Assembly (NCBI RefSeq): GCF_039822625.1
Contig: NZ_JBDLLG010000014.1
Span: forward strand, 69,121 to 133,120
Source: Marinimicrobium locisalis
GTDB lineage: Bacteria > Pseudomonadota > Gammaproteobacteria > Pseudomonadales > Cellvibrionaceae
Direction of reading: 5' to 3'
Length of the DNA stretch: 64,000 bases
Below are positions 25,063-34,868 of this stretch, piece by piece. The notes below the pieces were generated by a model. The model saw only the letters and a list, made by a program, of their open reading frames with translations, had not been told where the DNA came from and did not search any database. Position numbers and translations under genes: made by a program. Every line of letters begins with the position of its first letter. The stretch's first letter is position 1.

Positions 25063-28005
25063 TCAGTGATGGGATTCCAGCAGATGCCGCCACAGGCCAG
25101 TTACTCGGCGCCGCTCCTCCGCAAAGGGCTCGCCGTCCTCCAAGACTGCCTCCTGGCGCTGTAGCGCGAGGCGGTGGCCGGTGGACCGATAGACCTTGTA
25201 GGCGTCGATCAACTGGGCGACGGCTTCTGCGCCCAACCGGCCGGATTGTTCCAGAGCACCGAGAATGCGGATGTTATCTGTATACTCGGTGAGCGCGGGC
25301 TCATCTTCGGCCCAGGCTAAAACCGCATATTGAACCATAAATTCAATATCGACGATACCTCCGACGTCCTGCTTAAGGTGAAATACCGCCCCGTTATCGC
25401 TCGCTGAAGGCTTGGTTCCGAGGTGTTCGCGCATTTTCTCCCGCATTTTGAGCACCTCTTCCCGCAAAGCGTCGGCATCCCGGTGCTGGCAAAGAATATC
25501 CCGCCGCACCCGTTCAAAGCCTTCTGCCAGGGTTTGATCACCGGCCACGACGCGGGCACGCACCAAGGCCTGGTGCTCCCAGGTCCAGGCGTCGTTGCGC
25601 TGGTACTTCTCGAAGGCGCCCAGCGAGTTCACCAACATGCCGGCTTCGCCATTGGGGCGCAGCCGCATATCGATCTCGTACAGGGTGCCCGAGGGCATGC
25701 GGGTATTCAGAATGTGGATGATGCGCTGCCCCAAACGGGTGTAAAAGAGGTTGTTCTCCAGCGGCTTTTCCCCATCGGTCTTGCCCTCGGGGTCACCGTT
25801 GTGGACGAACACCAAGTCCAGGTCCGACCCATGGGAGAGCTCAATGCCCCCAAGCTTGCCGTAGCCGACAATAACGAAATTGGGCGCGGCCTCCGGCTCG
25901 CCGTTGGCGTCACTGGGCCGGCCGTGGCGGAGCACCAATTGCTCCCAAGCCAATTGCAGCACGTGCTCGAGGATGACTTCCGCAATATAAGTCAGATAGT
26001 CGCTGACTTTCATCAGCGGCAGCGCGCCAGTGACTTCGCTCGCCGCCACCCGCAAGGCATGGGCGGAGCGGAAGTAGCGCAGGGTGTCCATATGGCCTTC
26101 CAGGTCGTCCCAGGCCAGGCGCAACAGCTCGCGGCGCAGCTCATCGCGCAGCGCTTCTTTATCCGGCGGGGCGTAGAGGCTCTCCGGCGTGAGCAGCTCA
26201 TCGAGCAGCGCCGGAAAGCGGGCCAGCTCATCGGCGATCCAAGGACTGGCCGCGCATAGACGCACCAGTTGCTGAAGGGCGACGGGGTTTTCCACCAACA
26301 GCACCAGGTAGGCACTGCGGCGTACTACCGAGACCACCAGCGGTTGAATCCGGGTCAGTGTTTCCGCCACCGCGTCGCCCTCGGCCAGCATAGCGAGCAA
26401 GCGGGGCATAAAGGCATCCAAACGGTCCCGGCTGCTCGCCTGCATGGCCACCACTTGGCGATGGTTGCGCAGGTCCTTGAGCAGCGAGAGAACCCGTTCA
26501 GGCTGATCGAAACCCTTATCGGTGAGCCACTCCTGCCCCTCGTCTCCCTCTAGGCTTCCCTCCCAAAGCGAGACCCAGGGCCGGAGGGTTTCGGCATCTT
26601 CTCCCTGCTCCACATCCGGATCGGCAATCACGTCCTGGAACTCCTGATTGACGCGCTCGCGATAACCGTTCAGTGCTTTCTCAAAACTCCGCCAATCGTC
26701 AAAACCCATGACCCAGGACAGGCGTAGTCGGCCTTCCTCATCCGAGGGCAGCGCCTGGGTCTGGCGGTCCTGATAGCCCTGAATGGCGTGCTCGGTGTTG
26801 CGCAGAAATTCATAGGCCTCCCGCATGGCCGTGCCGCTACCCTCGGGCAGGTAATTCTCGGCCTCAAGCAGCGGCAGCAACTCGCACACCTGCCGCTCGC
26901 GCAAGCGCGGGTCCCGCCCCCCGCGAATCAGCTGGAAGACCTGCACCACAAACTCAATCTCCCGAATACCGCCTTCGCCGAGTTTTACATCCTCACTCAT
27001 GCCCCGCCGCTGCACCTGCCGGCTAATCAACCCCTTCATCGCCCGCAGGGACTCAATCACGCTGAAATCGATGTACTGACGATAGGTAAACGGCTTGAGC
27101 AGCTCCATCAATTCCGCCGATACCGCCCGAGCCCGATGTCCACTGGCCGCCACCGGCCGCGCCTTGATCATCGCGTAACGCTCCCAATCCCGGCCCTGAC
27201 TCTGGTAATACTCCTCCATGGCATCAAAATTGGAGACCAAAGCCCCACTCTGCCCGTAGGGGCGAAGACGCATATCCACCCGAAACACAAACCCCTCGGC
27301 ACTGGGCGCATCCAGGCTCTTAATCAACCGCTGTCCCAGCCGGGCGAAAAACTCCTGATTGTCCAACGAGCGATCCCCGCCCTCGGTCTGGCCCGCCTCC
27401 GGATAGGCAAAAATCAGATCGATATCCGAAGACACATTCAACTCACGCGCGCCCAGCTTACCCATCCCGAGCACAATGAGCGCCTGCTCCTCACCACTTT
27501 CCTTGCCTTTGGGCACCCCCCAACGGGGCTTCATTCGCTCGAAATGCCAATCCAGCGTGACCTGAATCGCCGCCTCCGCAAAACGCGACAGCTCATCGGT
27601 GATCTCCCGCATCGGCGCCAAACGGTTCAAATCCCGCCAGATAATCCGCACCATCGCCCGGTGACGCTCCCGGCGAAGCGTTTTATCCAGCGCCGCATCG
27701 TCCTCACACGCCTGAACCGCCTCCACCAACTCCGGAAACGACCCATCCGCCAGCGGCTCAAACAACGCCCCCGACTCCACCAACTCCAACAACAGCTGCG
27801 GCCGGGTGGTGCAGGTTTTCGCCACATACTCACTGGCCGCGAAGACGCGGTTGATCTGCCGCTTAAAGTCCTCTTTGGGCACAGAACTCGGCAGCACGGA
27901 TTCCGGGGAGCTCAACTCCCGACGTTCCAGGCTTTGTTCGAAATCCTCGAAGCGTTTGCGGGTGGCTTCTTGGAGTTGGGTGGGGATTTGGGTTTTGTTG
28001 AACAT
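25063..28005 (-). CDS. glnE: Bifunctional glutamine synthetase adenylyltransferase/removase
   Basis: A 980-residue enzyme that adenylylates and deadenylylates glutamine synthetase in response to PII and glutamine. Two nucleotidyltransferase halves are visible: the N-terminal removase half with the SSDIDLIFAY active-site motif (about residue 195) and RVDMRLRPYGQSG, and the C-terminal transferase half with GSDLDLVFVHNG (about residue 728) and EIDMRLRPNGEAG. The duplicated signatures confirm the full-length form (E. coli 946 aa). It is probably cotranscribed with ilvE. Confidence 0.97.
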   Translation of the reverse strand: MFNKTQIPTQLQEATRKRFEDFEQSLERRELSSPESVLPSSVPKEDFKRQINRVFAASEYVAKTCTTRPQLLLELVESGALFEPLADGSFPELVEAVQACEDDAALDKTLRRERHRAMVRIIWRDLNRLAPMREITDELSRFAEAAIQVTLDWHFERMKPRWGVPKGKESGEEQALIVLGMGKLGARELNVSSDIDLIFAYPEAGQTEGGDRSLDNQEFFARLGQRLIKSLDAPSAEGFVFRVDMRLRPYGQSGALVSNFDAMEEYYQSQGRDWERYAMIKARPVAASGHRARAVSAELMELLKPFTYRQYIDFSVIESLRAMKGLISRQVQRRGMSEDVKLGEGGIREIEFVVQVFQLIRGGRDPRLRERQVCELLPLLEAENYLPEGSGTAMREAYEFLRNTEHAIQGYQDRQTQALPSDEEGRLRLSWVMGFDDWRSFEKALNGYRERVNQEFQDVIADPDVEQGEDAETLRPWVSLWEGSLEGDEGQEWLTDKGFDQPERVLSLLKDLRNHRQVVAMQASSRDRLDAFMPRLLAMLAEGDAVAETLTRIQPLVVSVVRRSAYLVLLVENPVALQQLVRLCAASPWIADELARFPALLDELLTPESLYAPPDKEALRDELRRELLRLAWDDLEGHMDTLRYFRSAHALRVAASEVTGALPLMKVSDYLTYIAEVILEHVLQLAWEQLVLRHGRPSDANGEPEAAPNFVIVGYGKLGGIELSHGSDLDLVFVHNGDPEGKTDGEKPLENNLFYTRLGQRIIHILNTRMPSGTLYEIDMRLRPNGEAGMLVNSLGAFEKYQRNDAWTWEHQALVRARVVAGDQTLAEGFERVRRDILCQHRDADALREEVLKMREKMREHLGTKPSASDNGAVFHLKQDVGGIVDIEFMVQYAVLAWAEDEPALTEYTDNIRILGALEQSGRLGAEAVAQLIDAYKVYRSTGHRLALQRQEAVLEDGEPFAEERRRVTGLWRHLLESHH

Positions 28006-28071
28006 TGGTGCTCTCTTTTAAATTTGGGCTTTGGGTGTTGATGTTATTGAAGTGCTTGGTTGAACCCTTTT

Positions 28072-28104
28072 GGTAGGTGGCGGCTACCGCCTTACCTACC
28101 CTAC
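28072..28104. repeat. Short repeat unit upstream of glnE
   Basis: GGTAGGTGGCGGCTACCGCC followed by TTACCTACCCTAC, the third member of the GGTAGG...CCCTAC family, 66 bp before the glnE start on the minus strand. Confidence 0.5.
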
Positions 28105-28141
28105 AGGACCGAAGGTGAATGTGGCACTGAGGTCGGGGGCT

Positions 28142-28231
28142 GGGCATACCGTTTTAAAACTCTCTGAGGCATGGATGCCGATGAGAAGCCTACACGGATG
28201 TATTCACGGCGGGTTTTAAAACGGTATGCCC
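28142..28231 (+). repeat. Palindromic element R7 (type 2 short core)
   Basis: Perfect 19-bp arms (28142-28160 and 28213-28231) around a 52-nt core. It lies 37 bp behind the stop of the minus-strand GspE-like gene, in antisense orientation. Loops are ATGGAT (GGC/GCC) and ACGGAT (TAC/GTA). The inner arm ends are AAC/GTT instead of the usual GAC/GTC. Left flank GGCACTGAGGTCGG. Confidence 0.92.
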
Positions 28232-28268
28232 TGCCCCTGACCGGTAGCTACCAACACCCTCCAAAAAG

Positions 28269-30047
28269 CTAGCGTTCTTTTTCGGGTGGTGGGGCGACGC
28301 GCATGACTTCTTCCACCGTGGTCAAACCGGCGGCCACCTTCTGGGCGCCCGACAGCCGGAGCGTACGCATTCCCTCGCGCATCGCCTGCTTGCGCAACTC
28401 CCCCAGACTCGCATCCGGCCCAATCCGATCCTTCACCGACTCGGTCAACAACAAAATCTCATACAACCCCTGACGCCCCAAATACCCCGTATTGCGGCAC
28501 TCCAGACAACCCACCGGCCGATACACCTTCTGCGGCACCGCCACCTTCCACGGCACCACCAACTGCTGCCAATCCTCCGAACTGATCTGCCCCTCCTCCT
28601 TACAGTGCGGACACAACGTCCGCACCAACCGCTGCGCCATCACCCCGAGCAACGTCGCGTTAATCAAGTAAGGCGGAATCCCCAGATCCAACAACCGCGC
28701 CACCGTCGCCGGCGCATCATTCGTATGCACCGTCGACAGCACCAAATGGCCCGTCAGCGCCGCCTGCACCGCCATCTGCGCGGTTTCCAGATCGCGGATC
28801 TCCCCCACCATAATAATGTCCGGGTCCTGACGCATCAGCGTGCGAATGCCGGCGGCGAAATCCAACCCAATCTTGTGATGGACCTGAGTCTGATTGAAAT
28901 GCTCTTCCACCATTTCAATCGGGTCTTCAATCGTGCTGACATTCACCTCCTCCGTGGCAATCTGACGCAGCGAGGAATACAGCGTCGTCGTCTTGCCCGA
29001 CCCCGTTGGCCCGGTCACCAGCACGATACCGTTGGGACGTGTCAGCATGCCACGCCAGCGGTGGTAATCATCCCCCACCAGCCCCAAATCCGCAAAACTG
29101 CGCAGCAGCACATCCGGATCGAAAATCCGCAACACCATCTTCTCGCCAAAGGCCGTGGGGAGGGTCGACAGGCGCAACTCCACCTCACTGTCGTCGTTGC
29201 GCCGGGTCTTGATGCGGCCATCCTGTGGCTTGCGCTTCTCCGCGATGTTCATCCGAGCGAGCACCTTAAAACGGCTGGTCACGGCGTTGGCCACATTGGC
29301 GGGCAACTCATAAACCGGGTGCAACACGCCATCAATACGGAAACGAACCCGCCCTACATCGCGCCGGGGCTCAATGTGAATATCACTGGCACGCTGGTCG
29401 TAGGCGTATTGCAGCAGCCAGTCAACGATTTTGACCACGTGCTGGTCATTGGCTTCCGGGTCCTCGCTGAAGCTGCCCAAGTCCACCAGCTGCTCAAAGT
29501 TCCCCACGCCGCTGGCCCCCGGGCCACCGCTGGCTCGGTTGACCGAACGGGCCAGCGTGTAAAATTCCACCATGTGCCGGTCGATGTCGGCGGGGTTGGC
29601 GAACACTCGCTTAACGCCTCGGCGAGCGACATGCTCTAACTGGGGCTCCCACCCGGTGATAAAGGGCTGGGTACAGGCAACCACCACATGCTCCGGGGTC
29701 ACCTCCACACAAAGAATGCCGTGGCGTTTGGCGAAAGCGTAGGACATGATGTCCGTCACTTTGGGCACATCAATCTTCAGTGGGTCAATGTGATAAACCG
29801 GCAGCTCGGCCTTTTCCGCCAGCCAAGCGGTCAGGGCCTCTCCTTCAAGCACTTTGCCCGGCCGCGCCCGATCCTCCAGTCCCAAACTGGCTATATAGGC
29901 CAGGGGGTGCATCATGGCCTGCTCACGGGTGCGCGCCGAGCCCAGCACCGAGTTGGCGTCCTCCTGGCCCAGGCGACCGTCGCTCACCAGGTCATCAACC
30001 AGGCGACGCAAATCGAGACTATGCTGGGCAATGGCGGTGGCGGACAT
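28269..30047 (-). CDS. GspE/PilB-family secretion ATPase
   Basis: A 592-residue traffic ATPase (start MSATAIAQHSLDLRRLVDDL at 30047; an upstream ATG adds 34 unconvincing residues). It has an N1/MshEN-like domain (KAELPVYHIDPLKIDVPKVT...), then the motor with Walker A GPTGSGKTTTLYSSL, Asp box DIHIEPRRDVGRVRFRIDG, Walker B DIIMVGEIRDLETAQ, His box LVLSTVHTNDA, and a four-cysteine zinc motif (CPHCKEEG and CLECRNTG). Pseudomonads have such an orphan ATPase gene beside DUF47-pit-argE-argA. The substrate and pseudopilus system it drives are not shown here. Confidence 0.87.
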   Translation of the reverse strand: MSATAIAQHSLDLRRLVDDLVSDGRLGQEDANSVLGSARTREQAMMHPLAYIASLGLEDRARPGKVLEGEALTAWLAEKAELPVYHIDPLKIDVPKVTDIMSYAFAKRHGILCVEVTPEHVVVACTQPFITGWEPQLEHVARRGVKRVFANPADIDRHMVEFYTLARSVNRASGGPGASGVGNFEQLVDLGSFSEDPEANDQHVVKIVDWLLQYAYDQRASDIHIEPRRDVGRVRFRIDGVLHPVYELPANVANAVTSRFKVLARMNIAEKRKPQDGRIKTRRNDDSEVELRLSTLPTAFGEKMVLRIFDPDVLLRSFADLGLVGDDYHRWRGMLTRPNGIVLVTGPTGSGKTTTLYSSLRQIATEEVNVSTIEDPIEMVEEHFNQTQVHHKIGLDFAAGIRTLMRQDPDIIMVGEIRDLETAQMAVQAALTGHLVLSTVHTNDAPATVARLLDLGIPPYLINATLLGVMAQRLVRTLCPHCKEEGQISSEDWQQLVVPWKVAVPQKVYRPVGCLECRNTGYLGRQGLYEILLLTESVKDRIGPDASLGELRKQAMREGMRTLRLSGAQKVAAGLTTVEEVMRVAPPPEKER

Positions 30048-30254
30048 GACGTATTTCCCGTTCGGTGAGCGATAACCGTTCGATTGTAGCGTGTCTTGGC
30101 GGGTGACAACACCGGGCGGCGCTCCCGCAGCGGGGCAACCCCCAAGCAAGAGGCGAATTTCGGGGATTGCGTCATAAAAATGTCAAAATCAAGGGTGACC
30201 TGGGCGGGATAAGTTTTTATACTGCCCGCACTTTCGCAAGGGGGATATTCCTTT

Positions 30255-30935
30255 ATGGCTCTTAACAACCCTTTCTCCAACCTATTCGGGCGCTCTCCGA
30301 TCAAGCCTATGCAAGAGCATATGGCGGTGGCAATCCAGGCCACCGGCGAGCTGCAGCGCTTTTTTGAATCGGTCATCGCCGACGACTGGGAGCAGGTAGA
30401 AAGCGTCCAGCAACGCATTACCGAGCTCGAGCGCGAGGCGGATGCCCTGAAAAAGCAACTGCGCTTGCACCTGCCCAAAAGCCTGTTCCTTCCCGTGCCC
30501 CGCACCGACCTGCTGGAACTGCTGAGCATGCAGGACCGGATTGCCAACAAGGCCAAGGATATTGCCGGCATCATGCTGGGCCGCAAAATGACCATCCCGG
30601 CCAGCATGCAGCAAATGACGCTTGAGTACGTCGGCGCCGCAGTCAAGGCCGCCGAGCAGGCGCTCACCGCCATCAACGAGCTGGACGAGCTTCTGGAAAC
30701 CGGCTTTAGCGGTCGGGAACTGGGCATCGTCGAAAACATGATTCAGGAGCTGGACGCACTTGAGCGCAAAACCGACAAGCTGGAAGTGGAAATGCGCGCA
30801 ACGCTGTTTAGCCTGGAGGCCGACCTGCCTCCGGTCGATGTGATGTTTCTCTACAAGGTCATCGACTGGATCGGTGACCTCGCCAACCGCGCTCAAGATG
30901 TCGGCGGCCGTCTCGAACTGCTGCTCGCGCGTTAA
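30255..30935 (+). CDS. DUF47 (PhoU-like) family protein
   Basis: A 226-residue alpha-helical protein of the TIGR00153/DUF47 family, related to PhoU. Start MALNNPFSNLFGRSPIKPMQ follows AAGGGGG. Helical segments rich in Glu/Lys (QQRITELEREADALKKQLRL) and the closing IGDLANRAQDVGGRLELLL are typical. It sits 24 bp upstream of the phosphate permease gene, as in many bacteria, and probably controls that transporter. Confidence 0.9.
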   Translation: MALNNPFSNLFGRSPIKPMQEHMAVAIQATGELQRFFESVIADDWEQVESVQQRITELEREADALKKQLRLHLPKSLFLPVPRTDLLELLSMQDRIANKAKDIAGIMLGRKMTIPASMQQMTLEYVGAAVKAAEQALTAINELDELLETGFSGRELGIVENMIQELDALERKTDKLEVEMRATLFSLEADLPPVDVMFLYKVIDWIGDLANRAQDVGGRLELLLAR

Positions 30936-30959
30936 TCCAAATAAGATTGGGGTAAACTC

Positions 30960-32234
30960 ATGACCGTGATCGCTGAATACGGCCAGACTCTGTTAATCCT
31001 CGCCTGTATTTTTGGCCTCTTTATGGCCTGGGGCGTTGGCGCCAATGACGTCGCCAACGCCATGGGTACCTCGGTGGGCTCTCGGGCCCTGACAATCAAG
31101 CAGGCCATTCTCGTGGCCATGGTGTTCGAATTTCTGGGTGCCTATCTCGCCGGCGGCGAAGTGACCTCCACGATCCGAAAGGGCATTGTAGATTCGGGGG
31201 TTATGGCGGAAAACCCGGACTTACTGGTCTTCGGCATGCTCTCCGCTCTGCTGGCGGCCGGCACCTGGCTTTTGATCGCCAGCATTCTGGGCTGGCCGGT
31301 CTCCACCACCCATTCCATTGTGGGCGCCATTGTCGGCTTCGCGGCCGTAGGCATATCCGTGGACGTGGTGTCGTGGGACAAGGTAGGCGCCATTATCGCC
31401 AGTTGGGTGGTCTCTCCCGTTCTGGCCGGCACCATATCGTTCTGGCTATTCCGCTCGGTACAGAAGCTCATCCTCAATACCGAAGATCCCTTCATCAATG
31501 CCAAACGCTATATTCCCCTGTACATGTTTGCCGTGGGCTTTTTAATCTCCATGGTCACCCTGCTTAAGGGGCTTAAATACGTTCTGAAAGACGCCGCCTT
31601 CCATCCCAACTTTTTCGAAAGCGCATTGATCTCCGCCGCCATCGGTATCGTTGTGGCATTGATCGGCATACAAATGATGCGCAACGTTAAACAGGATGAA
31701 GCGGCCGACTCGGTTAACCGCTTTACCAGCGTGGAGCGAGTATTCGGCATACTGATGATCTTTACCGCTTGCGCCATGGCCTTCGCCCACGGCTCCAACG
31801 ATGTGGCCAACGCCGTCGGCCCTCTGGCCGCGGTCGTCAGTGTCGTTAGCACTCAGTCGGTCAGCGCGGAAGCCGCCGTACCGGCCTGGGTGTTGCTAAT
31901 CGGGGCGGCGGGCATCGTCATCGGCTTGGCGACCTATGGCTGGAAAGTCATTGCCACCATCGGCAGCAAAATCACCGAACTGACTCCGAGCCGCGGCTTC
32001 GCCGCCGAACTGGGCGCGGCAGGCACGGTGGTGTTAGCCTCCGGCACCGGCTTGCCGGTATCCACGACCCAAACGTTGGTGGGCGCTGTTCTCGGGGTGG
32101 GCCTTGCCCGCGGTATTGGCGCGCTGAACCTGCGGGTGATCGGCACCATCTTTATGTCGTGGATTATTACCCTGCCCGCCGGGGCCGGCTTGGCGATTCT
32201 GTTTTTCTTCTTCTTCAAAGGCGTGTTTGGGTAA
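30960..32234 (+). CDS. pit: Low-affinity inorganic phosphate transporter (Pit family)
   Basis: A 424-residue multi-helix permease of the PiT family, importing phosphate (as metal-phosphate with protons) independently of ATP. The two inverted signature repeats are visible: GANDVANAMGTSVGSRAL near residues 23-40 and GSNDVANAVGPLAAVVSV near 277-294, each followed later by PVSTTHSIVGAI or PVSTTQTLVGAV. It is cotranscribed with the DUF47 gene. Confidence 0.94.
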   Translation: MTVIAEYGQTLLILACIFGLFMAWGVGANDVANAMGTSVGSRALTIKQAILVAMVFEFLGAYLAGGEVTSTIRKGIVDSGVMAENPDLLVFGMLSALLAAGTWLLIASILGWPVSTTHSIVGAIVGFAAVGISVDVVSWDKVGAIIASWVVSPVLAGTISFWLFRSVQKLILNTEDPFINAKRYIPLYMFAVGFLISMVTLLKGLKYVLKDAAFHPNFFESALISAAIGIVVALIGIQMMRNVKQDEAADSVNRFTSVERVFGILMIFTACAMAFAHGSNDVANAVGPLAAVVSVVSTQSVSAEAAVPAWVLLIGAAGIVIGLATYGWKVIATIGSKITELTPSRGFAAELGAAGTVVLASGTGLPVSTTQTLVGAVLGVGLARGIGALNLRVIGTIFMSWIITLPAGAGLAILFFFFFKGVFG

Positions 32235-32258
32235 ACTCCCACACGAACGCCGGATAGC

Positions 32259-32295
32259 GGCGGATTCATGCTCCTAAGCGTTGGAGCGATCCGCC
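32259..32295. repeat. Nested hairpin after pit
   Basis: GGCGGAT (32259-32265) pairs with ATCCGCC (32289-32295), enclosing a second stem GCTCC/GGAGC. It is related to the GGCGGAT-containing unit at 21273. It lies 24 bp after the pit stop without a T tract, so terminator function is uncertain. Confidence 0.5.
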
Positions 32296-32356
32296 CTACC
32301 TCATATCCCACCTCTGTATTACACTTCCGGTACACTTCTTCCAAACTCGGCCGTGT

Positions 32357-33526
32357 ATGACTTTTGATCTCAAACGCTATAAAGACCAACTCAGCCAGTT
32401 GGTCGCTCAACCCTCGGTCAGTTGCGCCGCGCCCGATTGGGATATGGGCAACAAACCGGTGCTGGACCTGCTCGCCACCTGGCTGGAAGAGCGCGGATTC
32501 AGCGCCGAAATTCTTCCGGTGCCCGAAAAGCCCAACAAGTTCAACCTGATTGCGACCAAAGGCTCAGGCTCGGGCGGCTTGGTGCTGTCCGGGCACAGCG
32601 ATACCGTCCCCTATGATGACAACCGCTGGCAGAGCGACCCTTTCGAGCTAACCGAGCGGGATGGCAAGCTGTACGGCCTAGGGGCCACCGACATGAAGGG
32701 CTTCTTCCCCACCGTGCTGGCCGCCATTGACGCCCTGGCCGATCGGCCCCTTAAGGAGCCCCTCATCGTGCTGGCCACCGCCGATGAGGAAAGCAGCATG
32801 AGCGGCGCCCGGGCCCTGGCTGAACAAGGTCAGCCCCAGGCGCGCTACGCCGTGATCGGCGAACCCACGGAGCTGCGCCCGGTGCGCATGCACAAGGGCA
32901 TCATGATGGAGTCGATCCGGGTGCACGGCTCAAGCGGCCACTCCTCCAACCCGGCGTTGGGGCACAATGCGCTGGAAGCAATGCACTCGGTCATGGGCGA
33001 GTTGTTGAAATTCCGGGGGGAGCTTCAGCAGCGCTATCGCAACCCAGGGTTCGCGGTAGACCTGCCCACCATGAACCTGGGCTGTATTCATGGGGGAGAT
33101 AACCCCAACCGGATCTGCGCCGAATGCGAACTGCACTTTGACCTGCGCGCCCTCCCGGGCATGGACAACGATGAGCTGCGTAGTGCCATCGACCGGCGCC
33201 TGCGACCCATCGCCGAGCGCAGTGGTACCGATATCGTCCTCTCTGAGCTCTTCGCGGGCGTCGAGCCCTTCGAGGAGCCGGAAACCTCCGATCTGGTTCG
33301 TACTTGCGAGCGCCTGACCGGGCAGAGCGCCGAGGCGGTGGCATTCGCCACCGAGGCCCCGTTCCTGCAATCGCTCGGCATGCAGACGCTCGTGCTCGGT
33401 CCCGGCTCCATCAATCAGGCCCATCAGCCAGACGAATTTATCGATATTGGGCAGTTGGCCCCCTCGGTGGATATACTGTCCGGACTGATTGAGCAACTGT
33501 GTATCAACCCAGATTCGAAAGGATAA
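32357..33526 (+). CDS. argE: Acetylornithine deacetylase
   Basis: A 389-residue M20-family zinc amidohydrolase that releases ornithine from N-acetylornithine. Metal and catalytic motifs: LSGHSDTVPYD (zinc His and adjacent Asp), GLGATDMKGFFPTVLAAID, the catalytic Glu pair in ATADEESSMSGARAL, and GEPTELRPVRMHKG. The lid dimerisation domain occupies about 180-290. It is followed after 4 bp by argA, so the two are translationally linked, as in pseudomonads. Confidence 0.93.
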   Translation: MTFDLKRYKDQLSQLVAQPSVSCAAPDWDMGNKPVLDLLATWLEERGFSAEILPVPEKPNKFNLIATKGSGSGGLVLSGHSDTVPYDDNRWQSDPFELTERDGKLYGLGATDMKGFFPTVLAAIDALADRPLKEPLIVLATADEESSMSGARALAEQGQPQARYAVIGEPTELRPVRMHKGIMMESIRVHGSSGHSSNPALGHNALEAMHSVMGELLKFRGELQQRYRNPGFAVDLPTMNLGCIHGGDNPNRICAECELHFDLRALPGMDNDELRSAIDRRLRPIAERSGTDIVLSELFAGVEPFEEPETSDLVRTCERLTGQSAEAVAFATEAPFLQSLGMQTLVLGPGSINQAHQPDEFIDIGQLAPSVDILSGLIEQLCINPDSKG

Positions 33527-33530
33527 ACAT

Positions 33531-34844
33531 TTGAGCGGCTCGACCCACGACTACGTAAAATGGTTCAGGCACTCCTCCCCCTATATCAACGCCCACCGGG
33601 GCAAGACCTTTGTGTTGATGTTACCCGGGGAGGCCCTGGTGCACGCCAATTACGGCAACATCATCTACGACATCGCCCTGCTCAGTAGCCTGGGCGTGCG
33701 GCTGGTGGTGGTCCATGGGGCACGACCGCAAATCGATGCCCGCTTGGATGAGGCTGGCATCAAGAGTCAGTTTCACCGCAACCTGCGAGTGACCGACGCC
33801 ATCAATTTGGAGAAAGTAACCCAGGCCATCGGTCAGGCCCGTATCCAGATGGAAGCGGCGCTCTCCACCGGGGTGCCCAACTCCCCCATGCACGGCTCGC
33901 GGATGCAAGTGCTTAGCGGCAATTTTGTGGTCGCCATGCCCCACGGCGTTCTGGACGGAATCGACCTGCAGCACACCGGCAAGGTCCGCCGGGTGAACAC
34001 CCGTTCGCTGAGTGCAGCGCTCGACTCCGGCGCCATTGCCTTGCTATCGCCCCTGGGGTATTCCACCACGGGGGAGGCGTTCAACTTGTCTTACAGTGAC
34101 ATCGCCACCCACGTGGCCACCGCCCTGAAGGCCGACAAGCTGCTGGCTTTCATCGAGGCGGACGGGGTGCCGGACAGTACCGGCGCTTTAATTCGCCAGT
34201 TGGCACTACAGGAGTGCCGCGACTTTCTCCAGAACGAAGGCGAGCGGGTCGGCGGCGATCTGAGCCAGGCCCTGAACGCCTGTTACCTTTCCTGCCTACA
34301 GGGCGTGCCACGAGCCCAGTTGGTCAGTTATGCCACCGACGGGGCTTTGCTGAGCGAGCTGTTTACTCGGGACGGTATGGGCACCATGGTGCACTCGGAC
34401 AGTTATGAGCAGTTGCGCCAGGCCACCATTGATGATGTCGGGGGTATTTTGGAGCTTATCGCTCCGCTGGAAAATGAGGGCACGCTGGTGCGGCGCTCAC
34501 GCGAGCTACTGGAAACGGAAATCGGGCATTTTCAGGTGCTGGAGAAGGATGGGACCATTATTGCTTGCGCGGCGATTTATCCTTTCGGGGAAACGGCTGA
34601 GTTGGCTTGCGTGGTGACGCATCCGGATTACCGCAAAGGAGGTCGGGCTGCGACGCTGATGGGTCAGATGGAAAGGATCGCCCGGCGCCAGGGGGTGAAG
34701 CAGTTGTTTTTGCTCACGACGCAAACGGCGCATTGGTTTATCGAGCAGGGGTTTGTGCAGGCGCAGATCAGCGATTTACCGGTGGCGAAGCAGCGGCTGT
34801 ATAACTATCAGCGCAATTCCAAGATTTTTATTAAGAACCTGTAG
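33531..34844 (+). CDS. argA: Amino-acid N-acetyltransferase (N-acetylglutamate synthase)
   Basis: The first enzyme of arginine synthesis, using acetyl-CoA and glutamate. From TTG 33531 it is 437 residues, beginning (M)SGSTHDYVKWFRHSSPYINA as in other ArgA proteins. GAAAGGA seven bases upstream supports this TTG; an in-frame ATG at 33489 lies inside argE and adds 14 unrelated residues. An N-terminal amino-acid-kinase-like domain (KTFVLMLPGEALVH, VVVHGARPQIDARL), which mediates arginine feedback, is followed by a C-terminal GNAT domain (ACVVTHPDYRKGGRAATLMG). Confidence 0.95.
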   Translation: MSGSTHDYVKWFRHSSPYINAHRGKTFVLMLPGEALVHANYGNIIYDIALLSSLGVRLVVVHGARPQIDARLDEAGIKSQFHRNLRVTDAINLEKVTQAIGQARIQMEAALSTGVPNSPMHGSRMQVLSGNFVVAMPHGVLDGIDLQHTGKVRRVNTRSLSAALDSGAIALLSPLGYSTTGEAFNLSYSDIATHVATALKADKLLAFIEADGVPDSTGALIRQLALQECRDFLQNEGERVGGDLSQALNACYLSCLQGVPRAQLVSYATDGALLSELFTRDGMGTMVHSDSYEQLRQATIDDVGGILELIAPLENEGTLVRRSRELLETEIGHFQVLEKDGTIIACAAIYPFGETAELACVVTHPDYRKGGRAATLMGQMERIARRQGVKQLFLLTTQTAHWFIEQGFVQAQISDLPVAKQRLYNYQRNSKIFIKNL

Positions 34845-34868
34845 AGGTTTGCTTCACGCCCGGTCGTA

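Noticed and set aside
26788..28041. 417-codon open frame on the plus strand opposite glnE
   Set aside because: It is rich in His/Pro/Arg/Gln of antisense type, without similarity to any family, and glnE on the other strand is certain.
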